Assembly (NCBI GenBank): GCA_903813345.2
Contig: CAIIXF020000007.1
Location: 36,540,759 to 36,604,758 of the forward strand
From: Owenia fusiformis
Taxonomy: Eukaryota > Annelida > Polychaeta > Sabellida > Oweniidae
Direction of reading: 5' to 3'
Length of the DNA stretch: 64,000 nt
Shown here piece after piece: positions 55,740-64,000 of this stretch. The position numbers and the translations under genes were made by a program. The notes under the pieces were generated by a model. It was not told the DNA's origin. It worked only from the letters and a program-made list of their open reading frames with translations, and ran no database searches. Within the stretch, counting starts at the first letter, position 1; each line of letters begins with the position of its first letter.

Positions 55740-56620
55740 CCTAACTTATATGTACATGACTCTTTGCCAATACACTTACTTTAACCCCTATTTTCAAACC
55801 AAACAGTAGAGAACACTGCCTAATCATATAGACAATACTACCTAAACTTATAGGCAATAACACACCTGAATTTTGTATCATCGGCCCCTTGACTATTTAC
55901 AAAGATCTCATGTGGGCTGGGATGAGATCTTATTAACTGGTATATACATTATATTTATCTAAATAAGAGCACCTGAATGCTCAACTTCTCGGGTTGGTCT
56001 GGTGTACGCACTGTGGTTAGGACATGTGCCATGTTCTGTTGGTGGAGAGACAACAGAATTAGTTATAATTGATGCCAGGGGTATTGACATCATGGACTAT
56101 TGGAGATTTGGATACAGTGAGGAATATATCACATTTCATGACTGATATTATTGGACACAGTCTGTGAGGTACTTGGATTAAGGTAACATTTACAGGGACG
56201 TTCTTTGCCTCGTATGGGTGCGCGCGTACCCAAGCTATCTCTTAAATGCTCATCATGTCCAGCATGACAAACAAACAAAAAAGAAACTCACAAACAAGGG
56301 ATGGACGGGGATATTAATATATCATGATAATTTGTTACAAGGGTCTTTATGGGCATCGTTCAAGTATCAATGGTTTCACTGTAATGGAATAAAATGGTAT
56401 GCAAGGTGGGGAAAACATACCACAAAGGTGTATAATGGAGGTGGCCACTATAACAGGAAGTAGATTTAGGGAAAACTACTTCATCAATCAAAAGGGGCAG
56501 TCCCTATGGTAGGCTATTGGGACTGGGTGGTCTGAATAGTTTCACTGTAGGTAACTAAAAACGGACATGTGATCCGGACATGGAAAATGTGGGTCTTGAT
56601 AGGGCGGGACCTATCAAAAT
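55740..56620. other. LTR element interior, expected gag region, nothing recognised
   Basis: Between the primer site and the protease remnant no zinc knuckle (CX2CX4HX4C) or long frame is seen on the minus strand. The plus-strand frame 56218-56463 is antisense and I do not call it. Confidence 0.4.
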
Positions 56621-56637
56621 TCCACCGCTGCCAGCCA
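56621..56637 (-). promoter_or_regulatory. Primer binding site, Leu-tRNA-like
   Basis: On the minus strand the LTR end is followed by CTGGCTGGCAGCGGTGGAAT. TGGCAGCGGTGG is the complement of CCACCGCTGCCA, the 3' acceptor and T-stem end known from animal leucine tRNAs. The TGG complementary to the CCA tail is present, but with one extra base between. Confidence 0.65.
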
Positions 56638-56638
56638 G

Positions 56639-57920
56639 TGTAACATTCCCTCAACTCATTGTGGTAGCGTGGTTCAAAGAGAGGGAGATGTTATTGGTTA
56701 AAATTATGAGCTTTATTCTTAGTTAATTATGGGGGGTGTAAAACATCTGTCTTTACAATGAGTCTTATAAGAAATAAACTTTTATGTCGAAAGAAAGATG
56801 GCGTTCTAGTAAAAATCTCTACATCTTGATTATACTTGGAATTGTCTCATGAAAGGGGGGGGATAATATCACCTTAAGAAATATAACACGACAATAGTTT
56901 TAAATAAAGAAACATATTTACAGGTGTATATATTTTTAAGATATTAAAGATAACAATGACAACAGTACAGTAAAAATTAGTTATGAATAATCAAACTGTG
57001 TTCTGGGAGAAGTTTCTGTATATAAAGTGACTAACATGGACTAACAATGACTAGCACGAACTATAACAAGTGACTAACACGAGCTAACAAGTGACTAGCA
57101 AGTGACTAACAAGTGACTAGCAAGTGACTAACACTGACTAACACGAGCTACATGATTGGAAATTTGCAATATGAATGCCGGAATTTCCAGAGACTGGGAA
57201 AGCTGGACTGTGGGGTACTTTGGGAAGGGGAAATACATCTCTCTAATAGGATACATGGTCCTGGGACTAGAGTAGATGTAAAGGGGATCCTGGGCAACTT
57301 TTGGACCGGAGCATTATATACATTTCAAGGTAACTTTCACTGTCAAATCTCTTAACAGAATGTCATAAAACATATATCAATTTGTTGATCATCATTTGAT
57401 TAATACAAATATATATTTACCTAACACCAATATAGTCGGAATACTGCAAAATCGATCAAAACGTAAGAGATATATCCATTAGCATCCTTACAGTTAAAAT
57501 CTAAACAGAACACAAACCAAACTTCTCAACTGAGGAAAACCTTACGCCGAATACTAACTTAAGAAACAAAAGTATTTCATACCTAATACTGATATCAAAA
57601 TATGATGAACACAAATAAACATGTTTAAGAAGCTGTGATCAAAGTAAATTGCTTATAATTAATGCTAATTACTGGATCAAATCTTGGGACTATATTCTGC
57701 ACTATTTGCAGTTAAAATATCAATACGCCATCACTGAAAAGTATTTAATTGGAGATTGGCATTCTTTTTGAGAGTGAATATCAGCTGAATGCATATAAAC
57801 GTACAACTTATAAACGATTAAAGTTAAAATCTAATTAAATATAGAGATAAATACAGTAACAGCACACCAAATAATAAGAGAAATTATATTATAAGTATAT
57901 GAATTTGGTGGGTTGTTACA
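56639..57920 (-). repeat. LTR (5' LTR in element sense)
   Basis: 1282 bp, with no substitutions noticed relative to 52937-54221 apart from the two small indels. As the upstream LTR it should hold the promoter and the R region; I cannot place the start site by eye. Confidence 0.9.
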
Positions 57921-58115
57921 GTATTGGTGGAAAGAATTTTTTAATTCCTATACCTGCACTTGTTATCTTGTGGAACAAAATAGAATACGGAGGCATGACA
58001 TGCCTGACATTATTTGTCACACATATACACAATCAGTATTTACCAATCAGACATAACTTAAGACAACATCAAGCCGACCAGTATAATACAATCACAACAC
58101 AATCCATGCCTTCTG
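57921..58115. repeat. Right flank of the LTR element and 151-bp satellite fragment
   Basis: GTATTGGTGGAA directly after the LTR is the second half of the target site. The uninterrupted form AGGTATTGGTGGAA occurs at 61334-61347. From about 58020 the satellite words ATACACAATCAGTATTTACC and AATCCATGCC return up to the foldback. Confidence 0.65.
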
Positions 58116-58379
58116 CCTATAGGCCATCAGCTTCACCCGAAAATTTAGGTTATCGGTATCAAATCAGGGGAATAATCGCCATAGTGATTTTTGGGAAGGT
58201 TAAGACCTCTAGAGTAAGAAACTATGTGATAGCATTGCAACAATTGTAGCTAAATGGGTGTTATCACCCATTTTTCAAAATGGCCACCGGTGCACATGTT
58301 ACCATATAAGAGTGAGTATATCTAAGCAGACTGAGATGCAGAAACTGTGATTTTAGGGTCTATGTTAAGGTTTTAGGGG

Positions 58380-59260
58380 TCAAGGATTTCATTTATGCCA
58401 AAATCTAAGTCATCAAGCAATTACTTCTTATAGAAATCCAAGATGGCCACCAAAATGGGTGCCAAAATAAATACCCGTATGTAATCATTGATTTAAGCTC
58501 GAAGAACAGTTAAGAACAGTGATTTTTGAGATCATGTCATAGTTCTAGAGTCAAGGACTTCATTTATGTCTAAATCAGAGTCATCAAATAATTACCTTTT
58601 TGTAGAAATACAAGATGGCCGCCAAAATGGGTGCCAAAACGAATATGTAACTATTGATTTAAGCTCAAAGAACAGTGATTTTGGAGATCATGTCATGGTT
58701 TTAAGGGTCAAGGATTCCATTTATGTCTAAATCTAAGTCATCAAACAATTCCTTTTTATAGAAATCCAAGATGGCCACCAAAATGAATGCCAAAATGAAT
58801 ATGCAACTATTGATTTAAGCTTAAAGAACAGTTTTGGAGACTCTGTCAATTTTATAGGGGCCAAGGATTTCATTTATGTCTAAATCTTTAGGAATCAAAT
58901 AATTACTTTATATAGAGATCCAAGATGGCCACCAAAATGGGTGCTGAAATGAATATGTAACTATTGATTTAAGCTAAAAGAACAGTTAAGAACAGTAATT
59001 TTGGAGACTCTGTCTATTTTGTAGGGGCCCAGGATTTCATTTATGTCTAAATCTATAAGTAATCAAATAATTACTTTTTATAGAAATCCAAGATGGCCAC
59101 CAAAATGGGTGCTGAAATGAATATGTAACTATTGATTTAAGCTCAAAGAACAGTGATTTTGGAGATCATGTCTTGGTTTTAAGGGTCAAGAATTTCAATT
59201 TTGTCTATAATTAAGTCATTCCTTTATTTTGATATCCAAGATGGCCACCAAAATGTCTGC
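58380..59260. repeat. Tandem array in the left arm, unit about 150-173 bp
   Basis: CCAAGATGGCC recurs at 58438, 58611, 58766, 58919, 59087 and 59236, each followed by ACCAAAATGGGTGCC or a variant, then ATGTAACTATTGATTTAAGC, AAGAACAGT and TCAAGGATTTCATTTATGTC. Confidence 0.9.
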
Positions 59261-60114
59261 AGAGTCACGATGTTGAGGACTGATTAAAATGTTTATTTTC
59301 ATCAAACTCTTTCTGGTGTATGATACACTTGTCTTTGAGGAATTTCTTGTGCTTGATCTTCTCCATCCAATAATCTACTTCTTCCTATGGGCAGTCAACT
59401 TCTTTTTATAGTCAATGTTTATGATACTGAGCCACCACAAAACTAAGGAAAAGGAAGGCAAATTACAGTAACATTGCTAATGCGATGATCATACCTAAGA
59501 TTTTATTACGCAAATGTTCATGTAATTGTTTTTTCTTATTTGACCTTTTATAATATTAACACTTTGGCATCCATCTTGAATTCTGATATTAATGTAACAT
59601 GGTCATTTTCACATTTTATATTATTACTGTTCATATTAATCAATCCCTATTCATCTCAATATAACAGGTCCCTAAGTAGGTTGTTTGCAGTTTTACTCTT
59701 TTAATACCATGTTCACTTTTCACCTTTTATTGAAACCAGTTATTCAACTATGCAAACTGTGTCAGTTTTATATATCTATTGTTCCCTTATATGGTCTTTC
59801 TCACTCACATGTAGCTGAGTTTGGGTGTTGGCTTGTCAGTAGTTGTTGTAAGAGTTCATGTTGTACATTACAGAGCATTGTATTTTGAACATTGAAGTTT
59901 GAAATATACTATTTTATATACATTTTAATTTGAAGTTCGAGTTATTTTATTGCCACCCACGGGCCTTCCACACGCCCATTTACATTAATCACAGATTGTT
60001 TCATGGCATAACTCTATATAACTGAAATTCTTGACATACTTAAAGTAAACATTGCTTCCAAAATTATTGTTCTTGGTGATCTATGTGGTTAACTGGATAG
60101 TAATATGAATTCAT

Positions 60115-61020
60115 TTTGGCAACCATTTTGGAGGCCATCTTGCATATCCATATAAATAAAATGTTTGTTAATTTTATTAAAGACAAAATTAAAATCATTG
60201 ACCACACAAACTTAAAATATCAAAAATTAATGTTCTAAAAACATGTGCTCCAAAATCACTGTTCTTAACTGTTCTTTGAGCTTAAATCAATAGTTGAATA
60301 TTCATTTTGGCACCCATTTTGGTGGCCATCTTGGAGTAATTGTTTGATGACTTTGATTTAGACATAAGTCAAATCCTTAACCCTTAAAACCTAGATATGG
60401 TCTCCAAAATCACTGTTTTTAACTGTTCTTTGAGCTTAAATCAATAGTTACATATTCGATTTGGCACCCATTTTGGTGGCCATCTTGGAATTTTTATTTA
60501 AAGTAATTGTTTGATGACTTAGATTTAGACATGTCAAATCTTTGACCCTTAAAACCTAGATATGATTTCCAAAATCACTGTTCTTAACTGTTCTTTGAGC
60601 TTAAATCAATAGTTAAACATATTCGATTTGGCACCCATTTTGGTGGCCATCTTGGAATTTTTATTTAAAGTAATTGTTTGATGACTTAGATTTAAACATA
60701 AGTCAAATCCTTGACCCTTAAAACCTAGATATGGTCTCCAAAATCACTGTTCTTAACTGTTCTTTGAGCTTAAATCAATAGTTACATATTCGATTTGGCA
60801 TCCACTTTGGTGGCCATCTTGGATTTCTATAAAAAGTAATTATTTGATGACTCAGATTTAGACATAAGTCAAATCCTTGTCCCCTAAAACGTAGACATGG
60901 GCTCCAAAATCACCGTTCATAAGTGCTTCTTGAGCATTAACAGTAGTTACATATTCGTTTTTGCACCCAATTTGGCGGCCATCTTGAATTTCTATAAGAA
61001 ACAATTGTTTGATGACTTAG
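60115..61020. repeat. Tandem array in the right arm, inverted relative to the left
   Basis: GGCCATCTTGG recurs with the same spacing (near 60131, 60323, 60477, 60644, 60811, 60978), preceded by GGCACCCATTTTGGT. The units are the reverse complement of those in the left arm and are more alike within this arm in places (the 60460-60700 units), suggesting within-arm exchange. Confidence 0.9.
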
Positions 61021-61296
61021 ATTTAGACATAAATGAAATCCTTGACCCCTAAAACCTAGACATAGGTCCTAAAATCACAGTTTTTGCATCTCAGTGTGCT
61101 TAGATATACCCACTCTTATATTGTGACATGTGCACCGGCGGCCATTTTGAAAAATGGGTGATAACACCCATTTAGCTACAACTGTTACAATGCTATCACA
61201 TATTTTCTTGCTCTAGAGGTCTTAACCTTCCCAAAAATCACTATGGCTATTATTCCCCTAATTTGATACCGACCAACCCCCCAGGCTGATGGCCTA

Positions 61297-61345
61297 CTAG
61301 CGCAATTGGTCACATTTATACAAAATTAGCATTAGCATTAGGTAT
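61297..61345. repeat. 151-bp satellite fragment right of the foldback
   Basis: GCGCAATTGGTCACATTTAT followed by ACAAAATTAGCATT continues the satellite unit where it was broken at about 58110. Confidence 0.6.
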
Positions 61346-61734
61346 TGGTGGAATGTGTGTATTTCCCTGCAGAAACTGAGAAAGAATTTTGAAAACAAGA
61401 AAGCATTTCCTGGACTTAAAATTGCCCTCTAACACGATTTTCTTTAAAAACACAATGCAATAATACTTTCCTGAAAAAAAAATACACACATGTCTTCATA
61501 CTTTGTTTTGTACCAGAAAATAGCATGTGCAGGTATAGGCATTTTTTTCAAAAATGTTTAAATTCCAACAGTACCTTATACCACTTTTATGTAGGCATAC
61601 TGACATTTAATTTTACAGTAAATATATAGTAGTATGAAAGAGCCATATTAATCAGTGTTTTACCTAAGATTTGCCAACAGCCTTTGGCAAGTCATAAAAA
61701 TGGGCTTTAAATTGTTCTCTCTCTTCAGAGTTCA

Positions 61735-62125
61735 ATGCATGCATATTCATATATTTTGTAAAAGGTATATTATGACGTCATAACAATGGAAACTTCACTC
61801 AATGGAGCTTTGTTGCCATTCATATCCATATTATTTATAAAATATATATTATGACGTCATAACAATAGAAACTTCACTCAACCACATGGCAACATATACA
61901 CCGTTGCTATACTATAGGTAAAGCGTATTCATGCTTTGTCAACAGAATTAGCCGTGACGTCATAACAATGGAGCTTTGTTGCCATGGATATCCATGTTTT
62001 TTATAAAATATATATAATGACGTCATAACAATGGAAACTTCACTCAATGGAGCTTTGTTGCCATGCATATCCATGTATTATATAAAATATATATTATGAC
62101 GTCATAACAATGGAAACTTCACTCA
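61735..62125. repeat. Tandem repeat with five exact TGACGTCA palindromes
   Basis: The unit is about 79 bp: ATATTATGACGTCATAACAA, TGGAAACTTCACTCAATGGA, GCTTTGTTGCCATGCATATC, CATRTTATTTATAAAATAT. TGACGTCA lies at 61773, 61852, 61955, 62018 and 62097. This octamer is the consensus full-site CRE bound by CREB/ATF proteins in animals. Whether the array is regulatory is unknown; the element may simply carry the palindrome. Confidence 0.85.
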
Positions 62126-62129
62126 TAAG

Positions 62130-62685
62130 AAATTGTTTCAGATCAAGTTTTGTTGTGATAATGTGAAAATTACTCAAGGGGCGAGGAGGAAAATTCTCAA
62201 TAAATGGTGTATAGTTGGTTTGGCAGTATTTTCAGTTAGGGGAGAGTCTTGGATGAAATTTCCACCTAGGTGAAAGCTTCGCAGAGTGGTAGGAAGTTCT
62301 TTTTTTTGAGGAGTTAGCCCCCCACCCCCCAAAAACACCCCACCCTGGGGAAAAAATTGTTCACACTAAATAACCTTAGATATTTTGATGTTTGTAAGTG
62401 ACATACATAGATATTATATATACGAATAATTTGCAGTATTATTGATGCTGATTACTCCTAAAGAATTTGAATAACAGTACAAAGTGTGTACCCCAGGGGG
62501 CAAATTCGTGACTCATTTTCTTACTGTTTTGATTTTAACTTTTCAATTAGACACTGTAAGAGGTTGAAAAAATTCATGTGTAGTGCCCAATAGCAGGGTT
62601 AGTAACCCTGAAAGATGCAAAGCCATTGAAGAAGTAGGAGCTGAGAAAAAAATTGTTGATTTTTCGAAAAATTTGACATTTTTGA
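62130..62685. other. No gene; G/C-run low complexity near 62315
   Basis: A CCCCCCACCCCCCAAAAACA stretch (62319-62338) is the only marked feature. The minus-strand frame 62543-62737 has no recognisable content. Confidence 0.35.
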
Positions 62686-62689
62686 CAAC

Positions 62690-63400
62690 TGGATTTTGTG
62701 TATTACTATAGCTGACCCCTATAGTTTCTAGATCCATCCCTCTATGATGATATTTATGGTTTTATACTGTGGAACTAAGATGTAAAACATAATTTAGATG
62801 GGTTTTAAGGAAGTTAAAGGTTTTAAACAAGTCCAAAATTTAAAAAATTGTAGATATAAGGTTTCAAATTTACGAATTCCAGGTATAGCCATGGCTGACC
62901 CCTATAGTTTCTAGATCCATCCATCTTTGATGATATTTATGCTTTCATAGTGTGAAACTAAGATGTAAAACATAAATTAGATGGGTTTTAAGGAAGTTAT
63001 AGGTTTTAAACAAGTCCAAAATTCGAAAAATTGTAAATGTAAGGTTTCAAATTTACGAATTCCAGCTATAGCCATGGCTGACCCCTATAGTTTCTAGATC
63101 CATCCCTTTTTTGTAGTATGGAACTAAAGATGTAAAACATAATTTAGATGGGTTTTAAGGAGGTTAATGATTTAAAACAAGTCAAAAATTTGAAAAATTG
63201 TAAATATAAGGTTCAAATTTATGAATTTCAGGTATAGCCATGGATGACCCTTATGGCTTTTTCATCAATACTTCTATGATGAAACATATACTTTTAGAGT
63301 ATGAAACTAAGATGTAAAACATACCGAAGATGAATTTTAAGGAAGTTTAAGAATTTTAACAAGTGCAATATTTGAAAAATTGAGAAATATCAGGTCTCAA
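62690..63400. repeat. Tandem repeat, about 183-bp unit, four copies
   Basis: Landmark GCTGACCCCTATAGTTTCTA at 62711, 62894 and 63078, then a worn GATGACCCTTATGG at 63243. Each unit continues with GATGATATTTATG, AACTAAGATGTAAAACATAA, TTTTAAGGAAGTTA and CAAGTCCAAAATT. The third unit has a short internal deletion. Confidence 0.9.
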
Positions 63401-63454
63401 AGGAGCACGGAAAGTATCGCAACAGATTTCAGACAGTCATATGTTGGATTTTGT

Positions 63455-64000
63455 CTGAGGATTTAAGCAGGTGCATATGATAGGCCATTGCATTACCTAC
63501 GGGAAAAGAACTCTTAGAGATGATAAAATATTTGAAATTTGAGACAGCGAAGGTGAAAACAATCCACCCACATGTTTTTTGGGAAATGTCGTCCTGATTT
63601 TCAACCCCGTTCACCCCTGGTTTTTCAATTTTTGTCGCATCAATATGTTGCGTTTTGAGACATAACCATTAAAAGGATAAATTTCTTTTAGATAAAGCGG
63701 AAAACAATATTTTCCTGTTATTTTCCCATAGGGAAAACTCATGTGATCCATTGCTTTCAGCTTAATTTTGGTCACCCATATTTGATATCTTTAAAATCCC
63801 TGATGGAATGTATTTTTCATTTAAAGGGGTTAACTGTATGTAAAACACATATATTTATATTTATACTTATACACATATATATTTATGCATGTGGATGGGT
63901 TGTTTGCACCTTCCCTGTCTCAAAATAGAAATTATTTTATCATCTCTATGGGTGCTTTTCCTGGAGGAAATGCATTGGCCTAACATGCAACATGAAATAT
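63455..64000. mobile_element. Inverted-repeat element running off the window end
   Basis: CATGTGGGTGGATTGTTTTC (reverse complement of 63556-63575) pairs with CATGTGGATGGGTTGTTTGC at 63888-63907, and both arms continue with ACCTTCSCTGTCTCAAA, ATTTTATCATCTCTA and a GCATTGGCCTA stretch. The left arm extends to at least 63455; the right arm is cut by the window end. The open frames 63429-63614 (minus) and 63743-63928 (plus) share CGWxVxTFxVS because of the mirror symmetry. Confidence 0.75.

Larger units (their letters stand above)
52937..57920 (-). mobile_element. LTR retrotransposon, full insertion with target duplication
   Basis: Direct repeats 52937-54221 (1285 bp) and 56639-57920 (1282 bp) start TGTAAC and end GTTACA and bound a 2.4 kb interior. 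I see only two differences between them: a G run of 9 against 8 and one extra TA near the end. GTAT precedes the left LTR and follows the right one, so the target duplication is 4 bp. Orientation is minus: read that way, the upstream LTR (56639-57920) is followed by a Leu-tRNA-like primer site, a retropepsin remnant follows, and a purine tract precedes the downstream LTR. The interior is too short and broken for gag-pol; I find no reverse transcriptase or integrase. So it is a young, non-autonomous copy, probably of the Ty3/gypsy type judging by LTR ends and protease. A related autonomous element must have moved it. Confidence 0.9.
58120..61296. mobile_element. 3.2 kb foldback with mirrored tandem arrays in its arms
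   Basis: Left arm 58120 to about 59260 and right arm about 60110 to 61296 are inverted repeats. TAGGCCATCAGC at the left pairs with GCTGATGGCCTA at the right, and GGGAAGGTTAAGACCTCTAG pairs with CTAGAGGTCTTAACCTTCCC. Each arm has a unique terminal part of about 300 bp, which includes a short hairpin (ATGGGTGTTATCACCCAT), then five to six units of a 150-170-bp tandem repeat. The central 0.85 kb is unpaired and has no transposase. The architecture resembles the FB/Galileo class of foldback transposons. Satellite sequence on the two sides (AATCCATGCC on the left, GCGCAATTGGTCACATTTAT on the right) continues the 151-bp unit in phase, showing insertion into it. Confidence 0.85.

Overview
This is AT-rich (about two-thirds A+T by eye) eukaryotic DNA, almost certainly nuclear DNA of a metazoan and most likely a marine or aquatic invertebrate. 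There is no dense gene packing, operon structure or ribosome-binding site. Instead there are mariner, pogo-like and other TIR elements, a Penelope-like fragment, a tRNA-derived SINE-like piece, an LTR retrotransposon, MITEs (one with CAGGCCC-type ends), many minisatellites and several foldback elements. The species cannot be fixed from sequence alone. No complete protein-coding host gene is visible. At this base composition, one or two stop-free runs of 115 to 125 codons are expected by chance, so long ORFs mean little here. The best coding evidence is a set of short, splice-flanked candidate exons, mostly on the minus strand: 12473-12685 is the strongest (phase 0-0, 71 codons, several N-glycosylation sequons), with weaker ones at 9007-9079, 13181-13280, 18850-18898, 20285-20452 and 34626-34700. 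They may be pieces of one or more multi-exon genes with large transposon-filled introns, but they could also be chance.

Layout. 0-9 kb: short MITEs of one family (ends CACTCCCCTCC, TA target site), a small palindrome at 5590, and a 2.6 kb foldback (6157-8713) with a second palindromic element inserted in its left arm. 9-12 kb: a 249-bp tandem duplication, then a 35-bp minisatellite with higher-order structure. 12-26 kb: candidate exons and more MITEs. 26-32 kb: a 21-bp minisatellite, a mariner element rebuilt as a head-to-head pair of 3' halves (28265-29335), another mariner-type MITE, a dimeric 40/45-bp minisatellite and a TATTG-rich tract. 32-45 kb: MITEs, a decayed GIY-YIG domain of a Penelope-like element (35600-36185), a 28-bp minisatellite, a SINE-like piece and duplicated modules. 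45.8-48.0 kb: a decayed TIR element with transposase-like tails in both orientations.

48.5-61.4 kb is a transposon nest in a 151-bp satellite. The satellite has been invaded by a TIR element carrying its own roughly 125-bp tandem array (48869-50072), by a long-TIR copy of the CACTCCC family (51139-52014), by a pogo-like remnant, by an LTR retrotransposon on the minus strand (52937-57920; 1.28 kb LTRs that look identical apart from two small indels, target duplication GTAT, Leu-tRNA-like primer site, purine tract), and by a 3.2 kb foldback whose arms are mirrored arrays (58120-61296). Satellite sequence resumes in phase on both sides of the last element. After it come a tandem array with five exact TGACGTCA palindromes, a 183-bp tandem repeat and an inverted repeat that runs off the window end.

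The repeats do not form a pathway. The common theme is inverted and tandem architecture made by DNA transposons, much of it non-autonomous.
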